Assembly (NCBI GenBank): GCA_009692505.1
Contig: SHZC01000013.1
Location: 1 to 43,825, forward strand
Length of the DNA: 43,825 nucleotides
Source: Myxococcales bacterium
GTDB taxonomy: Bacteria; Myxococcota_A; Bradymonadia; UBA7976; UBA1532
Direction: 5' to 3'
The notes under the pieces are model-generated. The model made no database searches. It saw only the letters and a program-made list of their open reading frames with translations, and was not told the DNA's origin. The translations under genes and the position numbers were made by a program. Each line of letters starts with the position of its first letter. Within the stretch, counting starts at the first letter, position 1. Positions 17,549 through 26,105 of the stretch are shown piece by piece.

Positions 17549-20134
17549 ATGGCCAAACCTCGCCGCTCGCCAGATGCATCCAAGCCCAAGTCCGGTCGTC
17601 GGACCAAGCGGGACGGCGGGTTCGGCCGGAGCCTCTTGCGGGTGTCGCTCGGCCTCGCGGTCAGCCTGAGTCTCCTCTCCGGGGCCGCGCTCGTCGGAGG
17701 CTACTGGTTCTTCGCTTCGGACTTGCCCGATTTCGGCGGTCTCTCCGACTGGCACCCGCCTCAGGTCAGCCGCCTCTATGCGACGGACGGCACCCCCATC
17801 GCCGAGCTCTTCGAGGAGCGCCGGACGCTTGTGCCCCGCGAGCGTATCCCGGAGGTCCTCGTGCAAGCGGTCTTGTCGGCCGAGGACGGCGACTTCTATC
17901 GCCATGAGGGGCTCGACTACTTCGGGATGCTGAACGCGCTCGTCAACAGTCTGAAAGCGGGGCACCTGACCGGCAGCGGCAGCACGATCACCCAGCAGGT
18001 CGTCAAGAACCTGGTCTTGAGCCCGGAGCGGACCTTTGAACGAAAAGCGAAGGAGATCATCCTCTCCCGCCGCATCGAGGCCGCGCTGACGAAGGACGAG
18101 ATCCTCTGGCTCTATCTGAACGCGGTCTACTTCGGCCATGGCCGATATGGGGTCCAGGAGGCGGCACGGTTCTACTTTGCCAAGGAGGTCGACGGGCTCG
18201 GGGTCGTTGAAGCGGCGGCCCTCGCCGGGCTCATCCAGTCGCCGGAGCGCCTGTCTCCCCGCAAGCACCCCGAGCGCAATCATGAGCGGCGACGCTTCGT
18301 GATTCGGGAGATGGTGGACAATGGGTTCCTCTCGCCGGAGGCCGGAGAGGCGGCGCAGGCGGTGAGCTTGAAGCTGCCGCCCCCCCCCATCGAGCAGGTG
18401 GCGGACGCGGGGTATTACGTCGAGGAGGTTCGACGAAGGCTGCTGACGGTCATCCCCGAAGAGGAGTTGCTGCGGGGAGGCCTGCGGGTGGAGACGGCGC
18501 TGGACCTGCCGCGCCAACGTGGGGCGAACGACGCGGTGGAGGCCGCATTACGCGCCATCGACACCCGGCAAGGCTATGCCGTGAAGGTCAAGAAGGTTGA
18601 CGATCTCGCCGCGTGGCGTAAGCGACGTACGGAGAAGCTCGAAGGCCGGCCACCCTTACCCGGTCTGACCGTGCCGGCGTGCGTCTCCAAGGTGACGGAG
18701 ACCGAGGTCGTCCTCGATCTCGGCGTCGGTACGGCGACGATCCCCATGGCGTCGCTCGAACGGCTGCGACCGACCCCCGTCGACGACCTGGAAACAAGGG
18801 AAAAGAAGAAGTCGGAGAAGGCCGCGGTTGTTCCGAAGTGGCCGCCGTTCGAGGTCGGGACGCTGCTCGACGTAATGCTGCGCGCCGACGGCCCGCGACA
18901 CCCCGCGCCGATGCTTGCGGGCTTGGCCCTCCTGCCACAGGCGGCCTTCGTCGCGCTTGATCCTCGCACCCGAGAGGTCGTCGCCTTGATCGGCGGCTCA
19001 AGCTTCGCGCACGCACCGTTCAACCGCGCCACCCAGGCCCGACGGCAGCCGGGCAGCACGTTTAAGCCCTTCGTCTACGGCGCGGCCCTCGCGTCCCGAC
19101 GGTATACGCCCGCGACGATCATGATCGATGCGCCGGAGACGTTCCCGCTGACCGGCTCGAAGTGGTGGAGGCCGGAGAACTACTCCGGGAAGTTCCTCGG
19201 GCCACTGCCGCTGCGGCGCGCGCTCGCGCAGTCGATCAACACCGTGGCGATTAAGCTCATTGCCGATCTCGGGCCAAAGGCGGTTGAGGACTTCGCCCGA
19301 GCCGCGGGCATCGAAGCACCGCTCGCCGACAACCTCACGCTCGCCCTGGGGTCAAGCGAGGTCACCCCCGTAGAGCTCGCGAACGCCTACGCGACCGTCG
19401 CCGCCAACGGAAAGTATGCCCGCCCGATCTTCATTCGCCGTGTGCTGCGGCCGGATGGAAGCGAGCGGCCCTTCTCGGAGCACCCCGACGACGACGCGCC
19501 GGGACGAGGCCTCGAACCCGACGTGACGTTTGTGCTCCGGCATTTGATGCGCTCAGTCGTCACGGAGGGCACGGCCACCGCCTTGGCGACCTTTCCGCGC
19601 CTGCTCGTCGGCAAGACGGGCACGACCAACGACGCGAGGGACGCCTGGTTTGTGGGTCTGCTGCCGAGTCAGGTCATGGTGGCCTGGCTCGGCTTCGACG
19701 ACAATCGGCCGCTCGGGCGCAAGGAGACGGGTGGGCAAGCGGCCATCCCCATTGTTAAAGATTATGCCGTGGCGTTCGAGTCGGAGGGCCCCGACTGGCC
19801 AGCCCTGCCGACCTCGGTGGTCGTCGTCCGCATTGATCCGGTGACCGGCCTGCGGGTCTCGGCCGAAGGCAGCGGGGGTCGCGAGGAGGTCTTCCTCGCC
19901 GGCACCGAGCCGACGCAGGAGACGGCCCCAGTGGGCGAACTGGGCGCTGCAAACCTCTTCTTCGACGACACGCCGCCCGCAGAGGCCGGACCCGGCAGCC
20001 TCGACCCTGCCCCGACGACGCCGCTCTTGGTCTTTCCGGGATCGGCCGCCGCCTCGGAGACCCCCAGGGCCCCCCCCTCGGTGGCGCCCCCCTCAGTTGA
20101 CCCGAGTCTCGACGACGAGGACCGACCCGAGTGA
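17549..20134 (+). CDS. penicillin-binding protein 1A, bifunctional peptidoglycan synthase
   Basis: 861 residues. A basic cytoplasmic tail and one membrane anchor (about 28-56) precede a GT51 transglycosylase domain with catalytic Glu112 in SAEDGDFYRHEGLD and GSGSTITQQ. The transpeptidase domain has STFK (Ser503-Lys506), SIN (562) and KTG (689). An OB-like insert with Lys-rich stretches lies at about 345-440. The C-terminus (about 760-861) is Pro/Ala/Asp-rich and unstructured. It polymerises and cross-links peptidoglycan in the periplasm. A run of nine C (18380-18388) codes part of LPPPP. ATG 17549 gives the normal short N-tail. The stop overlaps the next start as GTGA. Confidence 0.95.
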   Translation: MAKPRRSPDASKPKSGRRTKRDGGFGRSLLRVSLGLAVSLSLLSGAALVGGYWFFASDLPDFGGLSDWHPPQVSRLYATDGTPIAELFEERRTLVPRERIPEVLVQAVLSAEDGDFYRHEGLDYFGMLNALVNSLKAGHLTGSGSTITQQVVKNLVLSPERTFERKAKEIILSRRIEAALTKDEILWLYLNAVYFGHGRYGVQEAARFYFAKEVDGLGVVEAAALAGLIQSPERLSPRKHPERNHERRRFVIREMVDNGFLSPEAGEAAQAVSLKLPPPPIEQVADAGYYVEEVRRRLLTVIPEEELLRGGLRVETALDLPRQRGANDAVEAALRAIDTRQGYAVKVKKVDDLAAWRKRRTEKLEGRPPLPGLTVPACVSKVTETEVVLDLGVGTATIPMASLERLRPTPVDDLETREKKKSEKAAVVPKWPPFEVGTLLDVMLRADGPRHPAPMLAGLALLPQAAFVALDPRTREVVALIGGSSFAHAPFNRATQARRQPGSTFKPFVYGAALASRRYTPATIMIDAPETFPLTGSKWWRPENYSGKFLGPLPLRRALAQSINTVAIKLIADLGPKAVEDFARAAGIEAPLADNLTLALGSSEVTPVELANAYATVAANGKYARPIFIRRVLRPDGSERPFSEHPDDDAPGRGLEPDVTFVLRHLMRSVVTEGTATALATFPRLLVGKTGTTNDARDAWFVGLLPSQVMVAWLGFDDNRPLGRKETGGQAAIPIVKDYAVAFESEGPDWPALPTSVVVVRIDPVTGLRVSAEGSGGREEVFLAGTEPTQETAPVGELGAANLFFDDTPPAEAGPGSLDPAPTTPLLVFPGSAAASETPRAPPSVAPPSVDPSLDDEDRPE

Positions 20135-21072
20135 GCCGAGGCCTGAAGCTCACCTTGGCCGCGCTCGTCTCGGTCGGTCTGATCGTGCTCCTGCTCTCGC
20201 GCCTCGATCTGAGCCGGGCGGCTGATCGTTTGACGCGGCCCGAGTGGCCTTGCCTCTTTGCGACGTTTCTCTGCTCGGCGGCGGTCTTGTTTCTGCGGGC
20301 CCAGCGCTTCAAGGGGCTGTCGTTGGGGGTCGACTTCAAGCTCGTGCTCGCGGGCGTCGCGCTCCAGAACTTCGTCGTGCGCGTGACCCCCCTGCGCGCC
20401 GGAGAGCTCATGTACCCGATGCTCCTGCGTGACTGGGCGGGTGTGCCCTTCGAGTCGACCTTGATGCAGGTCGTCGTCGTGCGTCTCATCGAGCTCTGGA
20501 TGCTCCTCTTGATCGGCCTGGGCGCCACGACGAGCCGCCTGTCCTCGGGCTCGGGTCCACAGCTTCTTTGGGTCGGGCTCGCGTTCGTCGGGACGACCCT
20601 GCTCATCCTGAAGCTGAACGCCGCGCTGACGACCCTGACCGGCCGGTGGGGTGAGTCGATGCCCACGAAGCTCAACGGGCTCCTGCTTCGGTTGCAGGCG
20701 GCCCTCGTCGAGCTGGGCACGCTGTCGACCCAGGCCCGCCTTCGTCTGCTCGGCGGCACGCTCCTCGTCTCGGCTTTTCAGTTCGCGCTCTTCGGTTTCC
20801 TGCTTCGGACGTTTGGGGTCGTCGTCGAGCCCGTCGCGGTCCTCGTGGGCGGCACGGCGGCGCAGCTCTCGGCAGCATTGCCCGTCCCGAGCGTGGGAAA
20901 CATCGGCCCGCTGGAGGCTGCGTGGGTCGCCGGTTTTCACTTTGTCGGTGTGCCGCTTGAGGACTGTGTGGTCACCGCGGTCGGCTGTCAGGTCCTTACG
21001 CTCGGCTTCGCCGCGCTCTTCGCGGGTCTCTCCTGGCTCTGGCTGCTGAGGTCGCCCACCCTCCGTCGGTGA
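20131..21072 (+). CDS. flippase-like membrane protein (UPF0104 / LPG synthase TM family)
   Basis: 313 residues with about eight hydrophobic helices and the family pattern LRAQRFK near helix 2, LRAGELMYPML (the conserved R-x-GE segment), and PVPSVGNIGPLEAAW near the end. Relatives move or shield lipid-linked compounds in the inner membrane; the substrate here is unknown. The start GTG 20131 overlaps the PBP1a stop by 4 bp, and the stop again overlaps a GTG, so the block is translated as one operon. The neighbours suggest an envelope lipid or glycan role. Confidence 0.85.
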   Translation: MSRGLKLTLAALVSVGLIVLLLSRLDLSRAADRLTRPEWPCLFATFLCSAAVLFLRAQRFKGLSLGVDFKLVLAGVALQNFVVRVTPLRAGELMYPMLLRDWAGVPFESTLMQVVVVRLIELWMLLLIGLGATTSRLSSGSGPQLLWVGLAFVGTTLLILKLNAALTTLTGRWGESMPTKLNGLLLRLQAALVELGTLSTQARLRLLGGTLLVSAFQFALFGFLLRTFGVVVEPVAVLVGGTAAQLSAALPVPSVGNIGPLEAAWVAGFHFVGVPLEDCVVTAVGCQVLTLGFAALFAGLSWLWLLRSPTLRR

Positions 21073-21131
21073 CAAATGCCCCGACGCTGGCCAGAATACG
21101 CGCAGGCAAGCCGAGAGAGGGTGGAGCGGAC

Positions 21132-22646
21132 GTGACGGGAGCATCGACAGAGATTGCGGCCACTGGCCTTTTGGTCGTGGGCCTTGGCCGCTTGGGTCTC
21201 CGGATCGCCGGGCACCTCTCGGCTCAAGGCGCGCTCGTCTCCCTCTGCGATGTGGACGCTGAGCGGCTCTTCTCGGCCGCCGCCCGGTTCGAAGGGGTCC
21301 GCGCGAGCCTCGACTATCTTGACCTGCTGTCGAGCGGTTCCGTCCGAGGCGTCGTCCTATGCACCCCCCCTCAGACTTGGGATGGGATGTGCGAGGCCGC
21401 CTTCGGTGCTGGTCGCGACGTTTTTTTGCCGGGGCCCCTCTCGCTGTCGCCCGAACGCCTCGCCGCCCTGGACGCCCGACGCCGGGCCCACGGGGCGATC
21501 CTCTCGGCCTCGCCGTTTTTTCGATTCGAGCCTGCGGTTCAAGACGCCGCGTCCGCCCTGCGCGCCGACGACTTCGGGCGCGCCCAGGGCATCGAGATTG
21601 TGTGGCATGAGCCCGACGCCCCGGATGTGGGCTTCCTCCTGACGAGCGCGCTCGGCCTGCTCCAGGCCTTTCGCCCGACACCGCCGAGATCGACTCACGC
21701 GCTCTCCATGGGCGGTCGCGCCGCCTCGACCCCCGACGAGCTTCACGCCTTCCTCGACGCGGACGGCGGCGCGCGCACCCACATCCATGTGCACATCCGA
21801 GCCCCCTCGTCGGCCCACTCGATCATCGTGACGGGCAACAGCCCCCCCCTCGCGCCGCGCCTCCCCATCGAGCCCACCGACGCCGCCTTGGCGAGCGCCC
21901 TCGACGCCTTCATCGACGCGGTCGAGACCCGAAGGCCGACCCTCGGCGGATTTGAAGACCAGCTCGCCTGGGCGCGAGTCCGGAGGTCGCTGGAGCGGTC
22001 ACTCGACACGGGGGCGCCGGTGTCGAGTGGCACGCCCCCACCCAAGCCGCGAGAGTGGCCCGCCGACGTCTTCATTCACCCCACCGCGGACGTCGATCCC
22101 GAGGCCGAAATCGGCGCGGGCACACGGATCTGGCACTTCAGCAAGCTGCTGGGGCCCTGCACGGTCGGGCGTCGGTGCAGCCTCGGACAGAACGTGGTCA
22201 TCGAGCGAAACGTCACGCTCGGGGACAACGTGAAGGTCCAGAACAACGTCTCAATTTACTCCGGCGTCATCCTCGAAGACGACGTCTTCTGCGGGCCGTC
22301 CATGGTCTTCACCAACGTAGGCACGCCGCGCAGCCACTTTCCCCGACGCAACGAGTACGCCGCCACCCGCGTGCGGCAAGGGGCGAGCATCGGGGCCAAC
22401 GCGACGGTGGTCTGCGGCAACACCCTCGGCCGATTCTGCTTCGTGGGGGCCGGGGCCGTGGTCACTCGAGACGTGCCGGACTACGCCCTCGTCTACGGGA
22501 ACCCTGCGCGAGTACGGGGCTTCGCCTGCTGGTGCGGGACACGGCTGCCGCTGCGGGTCGATGCAGAGGTGGAAGAGGCGACATGTCCTGACTGCCAGCG
22601 GCGCTACGAGAGGGACGGCGAGCGCGTGGTCGAGCTGACTTCATGA
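21132..22646 (+). CDS. fused Gfo/Idh-type oxidoreductase and sugar N-acetyltransferase (WlbA-WlbB-like)
   Basis: 504 residues from GTG 21132, which has GGAG five bases upstream. A GTG at 21069 overlapping the previous stop would add 21 residues. The N-terminal half is a Rossmann domain (LLVVGLGRLGLRIAG), but the family EKP motif reads PGP at 100-102, so the catalytic Lys is missing. The C-terminal half (about 305-480) is a left-handed beta-helix acetyltransferase like WlbB/WbpD: RIWHFSKLLG, VKVQNNVSIYSG, DDVFCGPSMVFTNV, GANATVVCG, DVPDYALVYGNPA. It ends in a small zinc ribbon (CWCG...CPDC). Such enzymes build di-acetamido uronic acids for surface polysaccharide. The acetyltransferase is probably active; the dehydrogenase half is doubtful. 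Confidence 0.88.
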   Translation: MTGASTEIAATGLLVVGLGRLGLRIAGHLSAQGALVSLCDVDAERLFSAAARFEGVRASLDYLDLLSSGSVRGVVLCTPPQTWDGMCEAAFGAGRDVFLPGPLSLSPERLAALDARRRAHGAILSASPFFRFEPAVQDAASALRADDFGRAQGIEIVWHEPDAPDVGFLLTSALGLLQAFRPTPPRSTHALSMGGRAASTPDELHAFLDADGGARTHIHVHIRAPSSAHSIIVTGNSPPLAPRLPIEPTDAALASALDAFIDAVETRRPTLGGFEDQLAWARVRRSLERSLDTGAPVSSGTPPPKPREWPADVFIHPTADVDPEAEIGAGTRIWHFSKLLGPCTVGRRCSLGQNVVIERNVTLGDNVKVQNNVSIYSGVILEDDVFCGPSMVFTNVGTPRSHFPRRNEYAATRVRQGASIGANATVVCGNTLGRFCFVGAGAVVTRDVPDYALVYGNPARVRGFACWCGTRLPLRVDAEVEEATCPDCQRRYERDGERVVELTS

Positions 22647-23113
22647 AGCTGCGTGATGGACTTCGCCTTTTCTCTCAGGCCGGTCGACTCGCGGCCGACG
22701 TGGCGATGCTTCAGCCCGGGATTCGGCGCCGCGTCTTGCGCGTGAAGGAGACCGTCGACGATCTGCGACGGGAGCTCGACAGCCAAGTCGCCCAAGTCGA
22801 GGCCCGAGCGCGGGTCTTCGTGACCGAGGTCGAAGACGAGGCCCGCCGCATCCATCGGCAGAGCCAACGCCGCCTCACCGCGACGGACCACTATCGCGTC
22901 CTGGAGCTGAGCCCCGCCGCGACCCTCGACGACGTGAAGCGCGCCTACCGCCGACTGATGCGCGAGCACCACCCCGACAAGCACGCCAACGACGCGGAGG
23001 CGGAGGGCCGGGCGCATACCCGCAGCTTGGAGATCAATCGCGCTTATGCCGAGCTCTCCGCCTTGCTCACCGGCCGGGAGGGTCGAGTGGCTAACGAGCC
23101 TCGTCGGCCATGA
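22643..23113 (+). CDS. J-domain protein (DnaJ-like co-chaperone)
   Basis: 156 residues. A helical N-terminal segment (about 1-78, coiled-coil-like, REL...QVEARARVFV) is followed by a C-terminal J domain with DHYRVLELSPAATLDDVKRAYRR and the HPD signature at 110-112. J domains stimulate Hsp70 ATPase. There is no G/F or zinc region, so this is a class III type with its own targeting part. ATG 22643 overlaps the upstream stop as ATGA. Its end overlaps the convergent PilZ gene by 23 bp. Confidence 0.9.
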   Translation: MKLRDGLRLFSQAGRLAADVAMLQPGIRRRVLRVKETVDDLRRELDSQVAQVEARARVFVTEVEDEARRIHRQSQRRLTATDHYRVLELSPAATLDDVKRAYRRLMREHHPDKHANDAEAEGRAHTRSLEINRAYAELSALLTGREGRVANEPRRP

Positions 23114-23423
23114 GCTTGACGAGCCGAACGATGGTCGCGCGCGCCTCGGGGGCCATCTTGGTGAAGCGCACGCCCATGCCGGCCTCTCCCGCTGGCGGCC
23201 TCACGACGCGAACGACCTCCCCGACGCCTTCGACCGTGTAAACCTCGTCGGCGAAGACCGAAAAATTGAGGTTCACCCGCGTCCCAATAGGCAGGGGGTG
23301 TTTGGATCGGATGAAACATCCCGTGTCTGAGATGTTCGTCGCGTACTCCGCCACGAAGTCCCTAATAGAGGCGAACTCCTGATTGATGGTCACCCGCTCC
23401 CCGCCTCGCCGCTCATCACTCAT
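23091..23423 (-). CDS. PilZ domain protein, probable c-di-GMP receptor
   Basis: 110 residues, a single PilZ domain. The RRxxxR motif (RRGGER, 5-10) and the NxSxxG motif (NISDTG, 30-35) are both intact, so binding of cyclic di-GMP is likely. ATG 23423 was chosen because the RRxxxR motif then lies five residues in, as usual; an earlier start inside the rng tail is possible. It follows rng by 11 bp on the minus strand. The output target is unknown. Confidence 0.88.
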   Translation of the reverse strand: MSDERRGGERVTINQEFASIRDFVAEYATNISDTGCFIRSKHPLPIGTRVNLNFSVFADEVYTVEGVGEVVRVVRPPAGEAGMGVRFTKMAPEARATIVRLVKLMADEAR

Positions 23424-23434
23424 CGCTGCCCCGA

Positions 23435-24952
23435 TCACGTCGTCGTCAAAACGCCACACAGCTCATAGTGCTCCAGATGGAACTCTGGCCGTGGCTCCAC
23501 GTTAACCTGCTTTTGAATTCGGCTCGTCAGGTCCAGGAGCAGCGCGCTCTCATCACCGTTCAAGAGCTCGGCCACCCGGGGATGCACGGCGAGCCGCAGA
23601 TCGGACTCGTCCATGAACGGAGCCTCCCGGAGCACGGCCCGGTAGATCTCGTAGGCCATCGTGGTCCGGCTCTTCAGGAAGCCCGTACCCTCGCAGTAGA
23701 AACAGCTCTCGGAGAGCGTCCGCAGCAGCGACTCCCGGACCCGCTTTCGGGTCATCTCGACAAGCCCCAACTCACTGATTTTCAGGATGTTCGTCTTGGC
23801 CTTATCACCTTTGAGCGACTCGGCGAGCGCGGTGTAGACGCGGTCCCGGTTCGGCTCTTTCTCCATGTCGATGAAGTCGATGATGATGATGCCGCCGAGG
23901 TTCCGCAGTCGGAGCTGGTAGACGATCTCAGAGACCGCCTCGAGGTTCGTCTTGAGGATGGTGTCCTCGAGGTTGCGCTTGCCGACGTAACGCCCGGTAT
24001 TTACGTCGATGGAGGTGAGGGCCTCGGTCTGGTCGATGATCAGATAACCGCCGCTCCGGAGCCAGACGCGGCGGCCGAGCGCGCGGTTGAGCTCCATCTC
24101 CACGCCGTAGGTATCGAAGATGGGCTCGGGCCGCATATAGAGCTTCACGCGGTCGGTGTACCGGGGCATGAAGCGGCGCATGAACGTGATCAGCCGGTCG
24201 TACTCATTGCTGTCGTCGATGTGGATGGCATCGAGCTGAGGCGTGACCATGTCGCGGGCCGAGCGCAGGACCAGGTCGAGGTCTTCGTAGAGGGTCGCCG
24301 GCGCGGCGCACTGCTCCATGCGCGAGAGGATGTCGTTCCAGACTTGGCGGAGGAAATCGAGATCGGCGCGCAGCTCCTCGAGCGTGCGCCCCTCAGCGGC
24401 GGTCCGCGCCACGAAGCCGCCCCCGTCGGGCACAAGCTCCTCTAGGATGCCCCGCAGACGGCGACGCTCCTCCTCATCGGCGATTCGGCGGCTGATGCCG
24501 ACATTCTCGACCGTCGGCATATAGACGAGGTGCCGACCGGCGATGCTCACATGGCTGGTGACCCGAGCGCCTTTGGTGCCGATGGGCTCCTTGGCGACCT
24601 GCACCATGATCTCCTGACCCTCGTGCAGGAGGCTTTGGATCGGTCGCTCGGCGAGGTTCTGGGCCTCGGTCAGCGTCGCGTGGGTTTGCCTGTCGCCGTG
24701 GTCCGTCGCCCGATCGTGGCCGGGATGTTCGGCGATGTCGGCGACGTACAAGAACGCCGCGCGCTCCAGGCCGATATCCACAAAGGCCGCCTGCATACCC
24801 GGCAGAACGCGGATCACGCGCCCCTTGTAGACGCTCCCTGCCATGCTCTGATCTTTACGGCGCTCGATGAAGACCTCGACGAGCTTGCCGTCTTCGAGCA
24901 GCGCCGCGCGCACCTCATGGGGGGTGCAATGCAGGACGAGGGCATTGGGCAT
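23435..24952 (-). CDS. rng: ribonuclease G/E family endoribonuclease
   Basis: 505 residues, RNase G size (no long RNase E C-terminal scaffold). It carries an S1 domain (about 35-130, SVYKGRVIRVLPGMQAAFVD), the RNase H-like and DNase I-like region with the metal-binding segments LIIDQTEALTSIDVNTG and IIIIDFIDME, and a short Zn-link (CFYCEGTGF). It processes rRNA and starts mRNA decay in the cytoplasm. ATG 24952 begins MPNALVLHCTPHEVRAA, the family start. It is divergent from the leucine dehydrogenase gene by 76 bp. Confidence 0.95.
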   Translation of the reverse strand: MPNALVLHCTPHEVRAALLEDGKLVEVFIERRKDQSMAGSVYKGRVIRVLPGMQAAFVDIGLERAAFLYVADIAEHPGHDRATDHGDRQTHATLTEAQNLAERPIQSLLHEGQEIMVQVAKEPIGTKGARVTSHVSIAGRHLVYMPTVENVGISRRIADEEERRRLRGILEELVPDGGGFVARTAAEGRTLEELRADLDFLRQVWNDILSRMEQCAAPATLYEDLDLVLRSARDMVTPQLDAIHIDDSNEYDRLITFMRRFMPRYTDRVKLYMRPEPIFDTYGVEMELNRALGRRVWLRSGGYLIIDQTEALTSIDVNTGRYVGKRNLEDTILKTNLEAVSEIVYQLRLRNLGGIIIIDFIDMEKEPNRDRVYTALAESLKGDKAKTNILKISELGLVEMTRKRVRESLLRTLSESCFYCEGTGFLKSRTTMAYEIYRAVLREAPFMDESDLRLAVHPRVAELLNGDESALLLDLTSRIQKQVNVEPRPEFHLEHYELCGVLTTT

Positions 24953-25028
24953 GGGCGCATCGTGACGTATGATTGACGCCCTGCCAACCCGGACTCGCGT
25001 TCGGACCTCAATGCGGAGTCGTTGCCTC

Positions 25029-26102
25029 GTGCGGATCCTCGAAAGAATGCGTCGTCAAGAGCTGGAACAGATCATCGCCGTCGACGACGCGGCCACCGGC
25101 CTGACGGGCTTCATCGTTATTCATGACACCACGCGCGGCCCGGCGATCGGGGGCTGCCGCTTCTGGACTTACGAGAACGAGGAGTCCGCGCTCGACGACG
25201 CGATCAAGCTCGCCGTGGCCATGACCCGGAAGTGCGCGCTCGCGGGCCTCAACGCGGGCGGGGGCAAGGCCGTCTTCCTCGATAACCCGCGCGTCGGCGA
25301 TCGGGCCGCGCTCATGCGGGCGGTCGGTCGATACGTGGAGAGCCTCTCTGGCCGATTTTATACGTCAGGAGACTTGGGCACCCACGCCCTCGACATCCGG
25401 CACATGCGGGAGACGAGCCGGTACGTCGCCGTGCCCGACGAGAAGCGCCTCGATCTCGCGGGGGCCGTGGCCAACGGCCTGCTCGGGGGGGCCCGCGCCA
25501 CGCTCGCCGCAGCCGGCCTCGGCCGGAGCCTCTCGGGCCGGACGGTGCTCGTTCAGGGCCTCGGTGCTATGGGTGAGCGCGTCGCGGCCTTGTTCGCCGC
25601 CGAGGGGGCCCGCGTGCTCGCCTCGGAGATTGACACCCACCGGGGCGCGGAGATCGCCGCCAAATACGGCCTCGAATTAGTGGACCCCGAGGGCATCTAC
25701 GACTTCGACGCCGACCTCTTCTGCCCCTGCGCGACGGGCGGCACCTTGACCCGAGAGACGGTGCCTCGGCTGCGCGTTTCGGGCGTCGTAGGCGCGTCGA
25801 ATAACCAGCTGGAGTCTCCCGAGATTGACGGCCTGCTGTTGGCGCGGGGCATCCGGTACGCGCCGGATTACGCCGTCAACTGCGGGGCCATCGTGCTCGC
25901 GACTCGCGAGGCCATCGAGCGGCGGTTCGATACGGACGACGCCATCGAGCAGCTCGCCGAGCGCATCGAGGGCACGGTGCAGCGGATCTTCGAGGTCTCC
26001 GACCAATCCGGCGCACCTCCGGGGGCAGTCGCGGACCGGCTCGCCGACGACGCGCTCCTCCGGCCGCGCTCGACGGAGCGGCAGTGGTGGCCGGTTCACT
26101 GA
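25029..26102 (+). CDS. leucine dehydrogenase (Leu/Val/Phe dehydrogenase family)
   Basis: 357 residues from GTG 25029. This start makes the two catalytic lysines fall at Lys68 (MTRK) and Lys80 (GGGK), the same numbers as in Bacillus leucine dehydrogenase, and gives the family length. Substrate loop GPAIGGCRFWTY and NAD-binding VLVQGLGAMGERVA are present. The enzyme reversibly deaminates branched-chain amino acids with NAD. In an organism with an ETF system it could feed branched-chain acyl-CoA metabolism or iso-fatty acid synthesis (inference). A GGAG lies 10 bases before the GTG. Confidence 0.92.
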   Translation: MRILERMRRQELEQIIAVDDAATGLTGFIVIHDTTRGPAIGGCRFWTYENEESALDDAIKLAVAMTRKCALAGLNAGGGKAVFLDNPRVGDRAALMRAVGRYVESLSGRFYTSGDLGTHALDIRHMRETSRYVAVPDEKRLDLAGAVANGLLGGARATLAAAGLGRSLSGRTVLVQGLGAMGERVAALFAAEGARVLASEIDTHRGAEIAAKYGLELVDPEGIYDFDADLFCPCATGGTLTRETVPRLRVSGVVGASNNQLESPEIDGLLLARGIRYAPDYAVNCGAIVLATREAIERRFDTDDAIEQLAERIEGTVQRIFEVSDQSGAPPGAVADRLADDALLRPRSTERQWWPVH

Positions 26103-26105
26103 GGC

